A stretch of DNA of 64,000 nt. Origin: an uncultured Pelagibacteraceae bacterium (GTDB taxonomy: Bacteria > Pseudomonadota > Alphaproteobacteria > Pelagibacterales > Pelagibacteraceae). The notes beneath the pieces were generated by a model that made no database searches, had not been told where the DNA came from, and saw nothing but the letters and a program-made list of their open reading frames with translations. Below, piece after piece: positions 1 to 7,434 of this stretch (its first letter is position 1; each line of letters opens with the position of its first letter). The stretch is from the NCBI GenBank assembly GCA_902588585.1, contig CACIPQ010000003.1, positions 102,507 through 166,506 on the forward strand, read 5' to 3'. Position numbers and translations under genes: made by a program.

Positions 1-1448
1 GAAAAATTGCCGGCTTAGAAGTTTTGAGGATTATAAATGAGCCTACCGCAGCTTCATTAGCATATGGCTTAGATAAAAAAGGCGGAAAGAAAATTGCTGT
101 TTATGACCTTGGTGGTGGTACGTTTGATGTATCTATCTTAGAAATTGGTGATGGTGTTTTTGAAGTAAAATCTACAAATGGAGATACTTTTTTGGGAGGC
201 GAAGATTTTGACGATACTATAGTAGATTATTTGGTTTCAGAATTTAAAAAAGATAGTGGGATTGATTTAAAAACCGATAAACTTGCTTTACAAAGATTAA
301 AGGAGGCAGCAGAAAAAGCAAAAATAGAATTATCTTCTGCAACACAAACTGATATAAATCTTCCTTTTATTACAGCAGATAAAACAGGACCAAAACATAT
401 TAATTTAAAATTTACTAGAGCTAAACTAGAGGCACTAGTCGAAAACCTAGTAGAAAGAACTTTAAAACCATGCAAAACCGCTCTTAAAGATTCAGGTTTT
501 TCAGCGGCAGAGATCAACGAAGTAGTTTTAGTTGGCGGTATGACTAGAATGCCAAAAATTGTCGAGACTGTTAAAAACTTTTTTGGAAAAGATCCTAACA
601 AAAGTGTTAACCCAGATGAAGTTGTTGCAATGGGGGCTGCAATTCAAGCAGGTGTATTACAAGGAGATGTAAAAGATGTTTTACTTTTAGATGTTACTCC
701 GTTGTCCCTAGGTATTGAAACTCTTGGAGGAGTTTCTACAAAACTAATTGATAAAAATACAACAATACCAACTAAAAAAAGCCAGGTTTTTTCAACTGCT
801 GAAGATAATCAGCCTGCTGTATCGATAAGAGTACTGCAAGGTGAAAGAGAGATGGCTGCAGATAATAAAATTTTAGGTAACTTTGAACTTGTCGGAATTG
901 CTCCTGCCCCAAGGGGAGTTCCACAAATTGAGGTAACCTTTGATATAGATGCAAACGGTATTGTTAATGTATCTGCTAAAGATAAAGGAACAGGCAAAGA
1001 GCAAAAAATTCAAATCCAAGCATCAGGTGGGTTGTCCGAAGAGGAAATTCAAAAAATGGTTAAAGACGCTGAAGCAAACAAGGAAACCGACAAGAAAAAA
1101 AGAGAGTCTGTGGATTCAAGAAATCAAGCAGATACCATAATTCATTCTACTGAAAAAAATCTTAAAGAACATGGTTCTAAAATCAACGAAGCTGAGAAAA
1201 AAGCTATAGAAACTGCTATTTCAGATCTAAGAAATGCTTTGAAAGGAACTGATACGGAAGAAGTAAAGAAAAAAACTCAATCTTTAATCCAAGCTTCAAT
1301 GAAGTTAGGGGAAGCAGTTTATAAAAACCAGCAAAAACCTGATGGAAAAACTGCCGACAAAAAAGATAACAAAGATAATAAAGAAAAAGAGAATGTTGTT
1401 GATGCAGAAGTCGTAGACGCAAAAGAAGATAAAGAAAAAAGAGCCTAA
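1..1448 (+). CDS. dnaK: Chaperone DnaK (Hsp70), 5' part missing
   Basis: ATP-dependent Hsp70 chaperone that works with DnaJ and GrpE in the cytosol. The frame is open from base 3, so the gene is cut by the window edge; about 481 codons are present and roughly the first 155-160 residues are missing relative to the usual ~640. Visible marks are RIINEPTAA, the phosphate-binding segment [12 protein letters not shown], the adenosine-binding segment [13 protein letters not shown], the substrate-domain start [17 protein letters not shown] and a long charged Lys/Asp-rich C-terminal tail. dnaJ follows 29 bp downstream, the normal dnaKJ order. Any heat-shock promoter would lie outside the window. Confidence 0.97.
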   Translation, partial: KIAGLEVLRIINEPTAASLAYGLDKKGGKKIAVYDLGGGTFDVSILEIGDGVFEVKSTNGDTFLGGEDFDDTIVDYLVSEFKKDSGIDLKTDKLALQRLKEAAEKAKIELSSATQTDINLPFITADKTGPKHINLKFTRAKLEALVENLVERTLKPCKTALKDSGFSAAEINEVVLVGGMTRMPKIVETVKNFFGKDPNKSVNPDEVVAMGAAIQAGVLQGDVKDVLLLDVTPLSLGIETLGGVSTKLIDKNTTIPTKKSQVFSTAEDNQPAVSIRVLQGEREMAADNKILGNFELVGIAPAPRGVPQIEVTFDIDANGIVNVSAKDKGTGKEQKIQIQASGGLSEEEIQKMVKDAEANKETDKKKRESVDSRNQADTIIHSTEKNLKEHGSKINEAEKKAIETAISDLRNALKGTDTEEVKKKTQSLIQASMKLGEAVYKNQQKPDGKTADKKDNKDNKEKENVVDAEVVDAKEDKEKRA

Positions 1449-1477
1449 GACTATAATTAATAGGAGCAAAGCTTCTC

Positions 1478-2608
1478 ATGGCAAAAAGAGATTATTATGA
1501 TGTCTTAGGTGTAAATAAATCAGCCAATAAAGACGAAATCAAAAAAGCTTACAGAAAATTAGCACTTAAATATCATCCAGATAAAAATAAGGATGATAAA
1601 GGTGCCGAAGAAAAATTTAAAGAAGCAAGCGAAGCCTATCACGTACTTTCTGATGATAAAAGAAAAGCAAATTATGATCAGTTTGGTCATGCAGCTTTTC
1701 AAGGAGCTGGTGGGCAAGGAGGGTTTGGTAACTTTGATTTTTCTTCATCATTTTCTGATATTTTTGAAGATGTTTTTGGAGATTTTGGATTTGGAAGTTC
1801 TGGAAGATCAAGAAGAGGTAGATCAAATAATAGAGGAAATGATTTAAGATATGATGTCTCAATAGATTTAGATGATGCATTCACTGGTACAGAAAAAAAA
1901 ATAAATTATACAACTTATAAAAAATGTAAAACTTGTTCTGGAGCTGGATCCAAACCAGGTTCAAAACCTTCTGCTTGTGGTTATTGTGGTGGACAAGGAA
2001 GAGTAAGATCTAGCCAGGGATTTTTTACTATACAACAAACTTGTCCTGAGTGTGGTGGAGAAGGAGAAAAAATTACAAACCCATGTAACAACTGTAGTGG
2101 AGCAGGTAAAATACAATCGAATGAATCAGTTTCAGTAAAGATTCCAAAAGGTGTTGATGATGGAACAAGAATAAGAATTTCTGGAAAAGGAGAGGCTGGG
2201 AGTAAAGGGGGATCAAGTGGAGATTTGTATTTATTTGTATCTGTAGAACCTCATAATATTTTTAAAAGATCAGAGGAAAATCTCTATTATGAATTGCCAA
2301 TTTCCTTTACAGACGCAGCTCTAGGAGCAGCTGTAGAAGTGCCTTCTATTGATGGTGGAAAAACAAAAATTAAAATTCCATCTGGAACTCAGAGTGGAAA
2401 ACAGTTAAGACTTAAGGGAAAGGGTATGCCGGTCCTAAAAAGAAATATATTTGGAGATCTTTATATTAGAATTGTTACTGAGGTACCAACTTCTTTAAAC
2501 AAAAGACAAAAAGAGTTGTTAGCAGAATTTAAAACTCTGGAAGACACTAAATCAAATCCATTAATTAAAAGTTTCTTTGATAAAGCTAAAAAATTCTGGA
2601 AAAACTAA
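1478..2608 (+). CDS. dnaJ: Co-chaperone DnaJ (Hsp40)
   Basis: J-domain co-chaperone that delivers unfolded clients to DnaK and stimulates its ATPase. 376 residues, full length. The J domain covers about 1-70 with HPD at 33-35. A Gly/Phe-rich linker follows at about 74-110. Four CxxCxGxG zinc-binding motifs start at residues 150, 167, 189 and 203, then come the two C-terminal substrate-binding beta domains. The ATG is preceded by AGGAG (about 12 bp upstream). It is second in the dnaK-dnaJ unit and its stop codon abuts the dapB start with no spacer. Confidence 0.98.
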   Translation: MAKRDYYDVLGVNKSANKDEIKKAYRKLALKYHPDKNKDDKGAEEKFKEASEAYHVLSDDKRKANYDQFGHAAFQGAGGQGGFGNFDFSSSFSDIFEDVFGDFGFGSSGRSRRGRSNNRGNDLRYDVSIDLDDAFTGTEKKINYTTYKKCKTCSGAGSKPGSKPSACGYCGGQGRVRSSQGFFTIQQTCPECGGEGEKITNPCNNCSGAGKIQSNESVSVKIPKGVDDGTRIRISGKGEAGSKGGSSGDLYLFVSVEPHNIFKRSEENLYYELPISFTDAALGAAVEVPSIDGGKTKIKIPSGTQSGKQLRLKGKGMPVLKRNIFGDLYIRIVTEVPTSLNKRQKELLAEFKTLEDTKSNPLIKSFFDKAKKFWKN

Positions 2609-3385
2609 ATGAAAAAAATTAATTTAACTATTACTGGATGTCTAGGCAGAATGGGTCAGCAACTCATTAAATCTTCTAAAATTTCCAAAAATTTTAGACT
2701 TGTTTCTGTTACGGAAAACAGGATGGTTAATAAAAAAATAGCGGGTTTAAAACCTCAATTAAATTCAAAAAATGCATTTAAAAATGCAAGCGTAATTATA
2801 GATTTTACAGTTCCAAAATGTACTCTTGAAGTACTAAAAATTGCTTCAAAATTAAAAAAAAGAGTAGTTATTGGAACAACAGGTTTTTCTAAAAAAGAAG
2901 AGAAATTAATAAAAAAATATTCTAGAAAAATACCTATACTCAAAGCGGGAAATATGAGCTTAGGTGTAAATTTACTGGTTTATTTAACTGAGATTGCATC
3001 AAAGTCGCTTGGAAATAATTTTTTAAGCAAAGTTTTTGAAGTACATCATAAACATAAAAAAGATCATCCTTCAGGTACAGCTCTAATGCTCGGAAAAGGT
3101 ATAGCAGTAGGAAAAAATAAAGATTTAAATAAAATTATGGGGAAAAAATATTTTAATAGAAAATCTTTTCCATACAGCAAAAAAATCAATTTTAATTCCC
3201 TTAGAAAGGGTAAAATCGTTGGAGAACACCAGGTAAAATTTTCAAGTGGAAAAGAAATAGTCACTTTGAATCACGAATCTTTTGATAGAGCTTTATACTC
3301 AGAAGGGGCCTTAACTGCAGCAAAGTGGTTAATAAATAAAAAACCAGGTTTATACTCGATGAGAAATGTTTTAAATTTTAAATAA
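2609..3385 (+). CDS. dapB: 4-hydroxy-tetrahydrodipicolinate reductase DapB
   Basis: NAD(P)H-dependent reductase of the diaminopimelate/lysine pathway, feeding peptidoglycan and lysine synthesis. 258 residues, normal length. The N-terminal Rossmann signature GCLGRMGQQL is at 10-19, GTTGFSKKE at about 89-97, and the active-site segment EVHHKHKKDHPSGTA at 144-158 holds the catalytic His pair and Lys. The ATG directly follows the dnaJ stop, so translation is probably coupled. nth follows after 10 bp. Nothing odd beyond high Lys/Asn content, which is general in this AT-rich genome. Confidence 0.96.
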   Translation: MKKINLTITGCLGRMGQQLIKSSKISKNFRLVSVTENRMVNKKIAGLKPQLNSKNAFKNASVIIDFTVPKCTLEVLKIASKLKKRVVIGTTGFSKKEEKLIKKYSRKIPILKAGNMSLGVNLLVYLTEIASKSLGNNFLSKVFEVHHKHKKDHPSGTALMLGKGIAVGKNKDLNKIMGKKYFNRKSFPYSKKINFNSLRKGKIVGEHQVKFSSGKEIVTLNHESFDRALYSEGALTAAKWLINKKPGLYSMRNVLNFK

Positions 3386-3395
3386 ATTTAAAACA

Positions 3396-4049
3396 ATGAG
3401 TGCAAATAAAAGAGCTAAAATAATATTAAAAATCCTTAATCAAATTTATCCGAAGACACCCATTCCGCTAAAACACAAAAATACATTCACCTTATTGGTC
3501 TCTGTAGCCTTGTCTGCACAAACTACAGATCTTAACGTAAATAAAGCCACTAAAAATATATATCCAAAATATTATAAACCAGAACATTTTGTAAAATTAG
3601 GAAGAAAAAAAATTGAAAAATTAATAAAGAGTTTAGGTTTTTTTAGAAATAAAGCTAAAAGTGTTTATTTACTCTCAAAACAATTGATAAAAAAACATGG
3701 TGGAAAAGTACCCAAAAATTTTGAGGACCTGGAAAATTTACAAGGTGTAGGACACAAAACAGCAAGTGTAGTGATGTCCCAAGGATTTGGACATCCAGCC
3801 TTTCCCGTAGACACTCACATTCATCGTTTAGCACAAAGATGGGGCTTAACTAATGGTAAAAATGTTGTTCAAACTGAAAAGGATTTAAAAAAATTATTTC
3901 CTAAAAAATCTTGGAATAAACTTCATCTTCAAATAATTTATTATGGAAGAGAATATTGTAAGGCAAGAGAATGTTATGGTCTAACTTGTAAAATCTGTAC
4001 CACTTGTTATCCTGATCGAAAAAAACCAGTTAAAACAAAGAAAGCTTAA
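3396..4049 (+). CDS. nth: Endonuclease III (DNA glycosylase/AP lyase)
   Basis: Base-excision repair enzyme that removes oxidised pyrimidines and nicks AP sites. 217 residues. The helix-hairpin-helix LQGVGHKTA lies at about 115-123 with catalytic Lys121, followed by VDTHIHR with catalytic Asp139. The C-terminal cysteines are at 188, 193, 198, 201 and 204. The usual 4Fe-4S spacing in this family is C-X6-C-X2-C-X5-C; here the plausible ligand set is C188-X9-C198-X2-C201-X2-C204, which is unusual. It sits tightly between dapB and a sugar/nucleoside kinase. Function is confident; the cluster geometry is the oddity. Confidence 0.93.
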   Translation: MSANKRAKIILKILNQIYPKTPIPLKHKNTFTLLVSVALSAQTTDLNVNKATKNIYPKYYKPEHFVKLGRKKIEKLIKSLGFFRNKAKSVYLLSKQLIKKHGGKVPKNFEDLENLQGVGHKTASVVMSQGFGHPAFPVDTHIHRLAQRWGLTNGKNVVQTEKDLKKLFPKKSWNKLHLQIIYYGREYCKARECYGLTCKICTTCYPDRKKPVKTKKA

Positions 4050-4050
4050 T

Positions 4051-4980
4051 ATGAAAATTTTAGGGGTTGGAAATGCAATAGTAGATGTCATCTGCAAAGT
4101 GGATGATAATTTCTTGACTAAAAATAATCTTACTAAAAGTACAATGAAATTAGTTGATGAAAAAGAATTTAAAAGTCTATTATCCAATTTGAAAATTGAA
4201 GAAACGGTCGCAGGTGGATCTGTTGCGAATTCTATTGTAGGTCTTGCGCAACTAGGAAACGATGTAGGTTTTATTGGTAAAGTTAATGATGATGAACTCG
4301 GCAACAAATATGAAGAGGGTTTGAGAAAAGAAAAAGTAAAATACTTTTATTCAAAGAAAAAAGAAAAATTACCCACCGGAACTTGTTTAATTTTAATAAC
4401 TCCTGACTCAGAAAGAACTATGTGTGTTTTTTTAGGGATTGCAGGGGAAATTAGTGAAAATGATATTGATGTCAATATTATTAAAAAAAGTGAAATAATT
4501 TTTTTAGAAGGCTATCTTTGGGACAAAGGTAATCCAAAAAAAGCATTCGAAAAAGCTATCAAAAACTCAAACAAAGTTGCAATGTCATTATCTGATAAAT
4601 TTTGTGTCGATAGGCACAAATCTCATTTTCTAGATTTGGTAAAAAATAAATTGGATATTACGTTTGCAAATGAGCAGGAAATTTTATCTCTAATAAATGC
4701 TAAAAATTTTGATGAAGTAATTTCTTTTGGAAAAAATCTTGGAAAGTTAATTATTATAACTCGAGGAGAAAAGGGTAGTATAGGAATACATAAAGATAAT
4801 TTGGTTGAATGTGATATTCAAAAAAATTTAAAAATTGTTGACTTAACAGGTGCTGGTGATCTTTTTGCTGCTGGATTTTTAAACGGCTATATAAATAATT
4901 TTTCATTAAAAGAGAGTCTTGAAAAGGGCACCGAAATGTCTTCAAGAATTATCCAAAAAATTGGAGCTAGGCTTTCTTAA
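4051..4980 (+). CDS. PfkB-family kinase, probable adenosine kinase
   Basis: Ribokinase/PfkB-fold ATP-dependent sugar or nucleoside kinase, 309 residues. The substrate-binding N-terminal segment AGGSVANS is at 54-61. The C-terminal PfkB signature DLTGAGDLFAAGFL at 264-277 carries the anion-hole GAGD and catalytic Asp270. Alphaproteobacterial proteins with this overall pattern are usually annotated adenosine kinase; the exact substrate (adenosine, a sugar or another nucleoside) cannot be settled from the sequence. The ATG lies one base after the nth stop. Its 3' end overlaps, tail to tail, a tiny reverse-strand ArfA-like gene by 14 bp. Confidence 0.85.
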   Translation: MKILGVGNAIVDVICKVDDNFLTKNNLTKSTMKLVDEKEFKSLLSNLKIEETVAGGSVANSIVGLAQLGNDVGFIGKVNDDELGNKYEEGLRKEKVKYFYSKKKEKLPTGTCLILITPDSERTMCVFLGIAGEISENDIDVNIIKKSEIIFLEGYLWDKGNPKKAFEKAIKNSNKVAMSLSDKFCVDRHKSHFLDLVKNKLDITFANEQEILSLINAKNFDEVISFGKNLGKLIIITRGEKGSIGIHKDNLVECDIQKNLKIVDLTGAGDLFAAGFLNGYINNFSLKESLEKGTEMSSRIIQKIGARLS

Positions 4981-5083
4981 ACTTCTTCCTACTGTAGCTA
5001 CCTTTTCCCTTTTTAGGTTTTACAATACGTTTTTGATATTTTTTTGAAAATAAATCTTTAGCAAAAATATTTCTTTTTTTCAC
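4967..5083 (-). CDS. arfA: ArfA-like ribosome-rescue microprotein (38 aa)
   Basis: A 38-codon reverse-strand frame starting with GTG at 5083-5081. The peptide contains DLFSKKYQKRIVKPKKGKGSY followed by SRKK. This matches the conserved ArfA core (DPLFRQRV..KKGKGSYxRK in E. coli), including the basic KKGKGSY segment that enters the empty mRNA channel of stalled ribosomes; ArfA recruits RF2 to release non-stop complexes. A good Shine-Dalgarno (AAGGA, 8 bp spacing) precedes the GTG. The GTG overlaps the TGA of the upstream regulator (GTGA), suggesting translational coupling. Unlike E. coli ArfA there is no long hydrophobic C-terminal tail; the gene stops soon after the core. Family assignment is by motif only. 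Confidence 0.75.
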   Translation of the reverse strand: MKKRNIFAKDLFSKKYQKRIVKPKKGKGSYSRKKFKKA

Positions 5084-5712
5084 AAAGAATATCCTTCTTT
5101 GGAATTCTTTATAAAATCGTTATCGTTAAAGTGACTTTTTATTTTTTGCCTTAATCTATAAATATGAGTCTCAATAGTGTGGGTTTCCGTTTCTGATGAA
5201 TATTTCCAGATATTTTTCAATATATAGTCTCGACTTAAGGGCTTGTTAGAAAAATATAACATTTCAAGAAAAATAACCTCTTTTTCTGTAACTTTAAGGA
5301 TTGTATCATTTTTTTTTAAAACTCTTGAATTTTTATCAAGAATATAATTTTTGATTTTTATTAAAGAATTTTTCTTAAATTCATGCTTCTTGCATATGTC
5401 TATAATATCTTGATTAAATTGAACCACATTAAGTGGTAGTTTTACAATCAGCGAAAAATCATCTTTAAATTTATTTATTTTATTATTTTTTTGAATAAGT
5501 ATTTTAGGAATCATTATATCTTGTAACAAAATTTTTTTTTCATTTTCTAGTTCTACAATTATGGCATTAAATTTTCCATCTATTAAATCTTTGTTATTAA
5601 TGTTTTTTGATATCAGGTTAAATCCAAAAAACGATTTTATTTCTTCTAAAGACTTAGTAAAATTTTCATTGCAAAAGCATGCAACGTTAATATTGTAGGT
5701 CTCGTTATGCAT
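5080..5712 (-). CDS. OmpR-type winged-helix regulator with degenerate receiver
   Basis: 210 residues. The C-terminal part (about 125-205) reads as an OmpR/PhoB-type winged-helix DNA-binding domain: LKVTEKEVIFLEML, then SRDYILKNIWKY, then the recognition-helix region THTIETHIYRLRQKIK and the wing ending in KEGYSL. The first ~110 residues have the size and spacing of a receiver domain, but the expected phospho-acceptor strand reads FNAIIVELEN with Glu where Asp is expected. A Lys in LIVKLPLNVVQF resembles the conserved receiver Lys. It is therefore probably not controlled by ordinary His-Asp phosphotransfer. The arfA-like gene follows with a GTGA overlap; the divergent L,D-transpeptidase shares the start-codon bases. 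Confidence 0.8.
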   Translation of the reverse strand: MHNETYNINVACFCNENFTKSLEEIKSFFGFNLISKNINNKDLIDGKFNAIIVELENEKKILLQDIMIPKILIQKNNKINKFKDDFSLIVKLPLNVVQFNQDIIDICKKHEFKKNSLIKIKNYILDKNSRVLKKNDTILKVTEKEVIFLEMLYFSNKPLSRDYILKNIWKYSSETETHTIETHIYRLRQKIKSHFNDNDFIKNSKEGYSL

Positions 5713-6198
5713 ATATATTTAAAAAAAAAAATTCTTTATTTTAAGGATTATAGGATAAAATGCTCAATAGGTAAAAGGGGTTTAACTTCAAGAAAAAGAG
5801 AGGGTGATCTCAAAACTCCTAAGGGAAAATTCAAATTTAACCTCTTATTTTATAGAGCAGATAGAATCAAAAATATTCGCACAAAAATCAAAAGAAAAAA
5901 AATTAGAAGAAATTTTGGGTGGTGTGATGATCCATATTCAAAATGGTATAATAAATTAATTCGTTTCCCATTTAAAAAAAGCGCTGAAAAATTATACTTA
6001 AGAAACAACATGTATGATTTAATATTGGTTTTAAATTTTAATACAAAACCAGTGATTAAAAATAAAGGTAGTGCAATATTTCTACATATTGCAAATAAAA
6101 AATTTAACCCCACAAAAGGATGTATTGCTATACAAAAAAAAGATTTAATTAAAATTTTGCCTTATATTACAAAAAAAACAAAAATCTATATTACTTAA
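5707..6198 (+). CDS. L,D-transpeptidase (YkuD/ErfK family) protein
   Basis: YkuD-fold enzyme, 163 residues. The family makes 3-3 peptidoglycan crosslinks or anchors proteins through an active-site Cys. The catalytic segment is seen as FLHIAN (His127) followed by PTKGCIAI (Cys139), matching the H...[S/T]xGC[I/V] pattern. Upstream, LKTPKGKF at about 35-42 and WCDDPYSKWYN at 72-82 are typical of the compact COG3786-type members. No signal peptide or lipobox is visible, so export is unexplained. The ATG overlaps the start codon of the divergent regulator inside the palindrome ATGCAT. The 3' end overlaps the yggS-like gene by 8 bp. Confidence 0.85.
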   Translation: MHIYLKKKILYFKDYRIKCSIGKRGLTSRKREGDLKTPKGKFKFNLLFYRADRIKNIRTKIKRKKIRRNFGWCDDPYSKWYNKLIRFPFKKSAEKLYLRNNMYDLILVLNFNTKPVIKNKGSAIFLHIANKKFNPTKGCIAIQKKDLIKILPYITKKTKIYIT

Positions 6199-6853
6199 TA
6201 TTTCTTGGTCCTAAAATTCCAGATCCAATTCTTAAAAAAGTTGCCTTAAATTTTATAGCCAATTCATAGTCAGAAGACATGCCCATACTTAAATTTTTTA
6301 GTCCAAGCTCAGAATTTAAATTTGAAATGTCTTGAAAATATCTAGCTGTATTTTCATCATTTGGCGGAATAACCATCAATCCTATAATATTTAGTTTTGC
6401 TTCTTTAACACAATACTTTAAAAAATCTTTTGCATCTTTGGCATAAATTCCAGATTTTTGATTTTCATTTCCAATATTAATTTGAATAAAATAAGATATT
6501 TTTTTGTTAAATTCAGATTCGCTTTTTTTTAAAGCATCAGCCAACTTAATATTGTCTAAAGAATGAATAAAATCAAATAAACGTACCGCCTTTTTAACTT
6601 TATTAGTTTGCAATTTCCCAACCATATGAATTTTTAAATCTTTGTGCTCTTCTTTAATTTGACTCCACTTTCCAACAGCTTCTTGAACTTTATTTTCACC
6701 AAAATGACAATGGCCAAAATCAATGAGAGGTTTTAATTTTTGTATTGAAAATGTTTTAGAAACACAAATTATATTTGGTTTAACTACATTATAATTTAAA
6801 CTTTCTATATTATGTTGTATCAATTTTAGCTTATTTATAGTTTCATCACTCAT
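6191..6853 (-). CDS. YggS/PLPBP-family PLP homeostasis protein
   Basis: Pyridoxal-phosphate-binding protein of the YggS/PROSC family, a single-domain alanine-racemase-like barrel involved in vitamin B6 and amino-acid homeostasis without known catalysis. 220 residues, normal length. The PLP-lysine segment is IICVSKTF with Lys33. Further family marks are HFGENKVQEA, HMVGKLQTNKVK and the C-terminal LSMGMSSDYELAIK...LRIGSGILG. The start codon overlaps that of the divergent ThiE-like gene (CATG, two shared bases). The 3' end overlaps the L,D-transpeptidase gene. Confidence 0.93.
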   Translation of the reverse strand: MSDETINKLKLIQHNIESLNYNVVKPNIICVSKTFSIQKLKPLIDFGHCHFGENKVQEAVGKWSQIKEEHKDLKIHMVGKLQTNKVKKAVRLFDFIHSLDNIKLADALKKSESEFNKKISYFIQINIGNENQKSGIYAKDAKDFLKYCVKEAKLNIIGLMVIPPNDENTARYFQDISNLNSELGLKNLSMGMSSDYELAIKFKATFLRIGSGILGPRNIK

Positions 6854-7430
6854 GATAAAAAAATTTCACCTATATTTCATAACAGAAAAACTAGAAGAAC
6901 TTAACCTAGATTATGTAAAAAAAATAGGTGCTATTTTAATTTTAAGAAATCCAAATAAATTTAAAAAAAGTGATTTAAAAACATTTAATAACAAATGTAG
7001 CAAAAGAAATATCAGCTTATTCATTCCTAATGATATAAAAACTTTATTTTTTCTTGGATCAAAAAAATTCTATATATCTGCTTATAACAAAAAACAGTTT
7101 AAGCATTTAAAAAAAATAAATCCCAACATAGAAATCATTGGAAGTGCTCACAATGTGCCTGAAATCAATGAGAAAATACGTCAAGGTTGTGATTATATCG
7201 TCTTATCGAGAATATTTGAAACATCCAATAAATATAAAAAAGGTCACCTCGGAACAATGAAATTTAACCTATTAACAAGAAATTTTTCAAAAAAATTTAT
7301 AGCCTTAGGGGGATTAAACGAAAAAAATTTTAGAAAAATAAATATTTTAAATATTCACGGATGTGCCTTATCTGGGGACAAAAAAAAAGCCGGCAAATAC
7401 ATGCCGGCTTTTTTAAAAAATAATTTTTAG
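6852..7430 (+). CDS. Thiamine-phosphate-synthase-like (ThiE/TenI) protein
   Basis: 192 residues with a ThiE/TenI-like C-terminal half: IIGSAHNVPEINEKIRQGCDYIVLSRIFET, then KKGHLGTMKF and IALGGLNEKN. These match the ThiE pattern of S.H...E...A...G.DYI..sp.F.T, a later Gly motif and ALGGI. The N-terminal half is poorly conserved: I do not see the usual NDR and DGVHLGQ-type segment that helps bind the pyrophosphate substrate. It may therefore be a diverged enzyme, a TenI-like thiazole-pathway protein or inactive. Several Lys/Phe codons sit in poly-A tracts. The last codons contain a strong bidirectional terminator-like hairpin. Confidence 0.72.
   Translation: MIKKFHLYFITEKLEELNLDYVKKIGAILILRNPNKFKKSDLKTFNNKCSKRNISLFIPNDIKTLFFLGSKKFYISAYNKKQFKHLKKINPNIEIIGSAHNVPEINEKIRQGCDYIVLSRIFETSNKYKKGHLGTMKFNLLTRNFSKKFIALGGLNEKNFRKINILNIHGCALSGDKKKAGKYMPAFLKNNF
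7383..7414. terminator. Bidirectional terminator hairpin
   Basis: Perfect 13 bp inverted repeat: an A-run plus GCCGGCA, a six-base loop AATACA, then TGCCGGC plus a T-run. It has the stem and U-tract of an intrinsic terminator on both strands. It lies between the convergent ThiE-like gene and the porin gene, but inside the last codons of the former, so it also encodes protein. Confidence 0.85.
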
Positions 7431-7434
7431 TTAC

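Noticed and set aside
227..601. A 124-codon reverse-strand open frame opposite dnaK
   Set aside because: It is the antisense shadow of a strongly conserved dnaK region; the Ser/Leu/Phe-rich peptide matches nothing and has no ribosome binding site. Similar shadows opposite hslU, ftsK, holA and rho were left out for the same reason.
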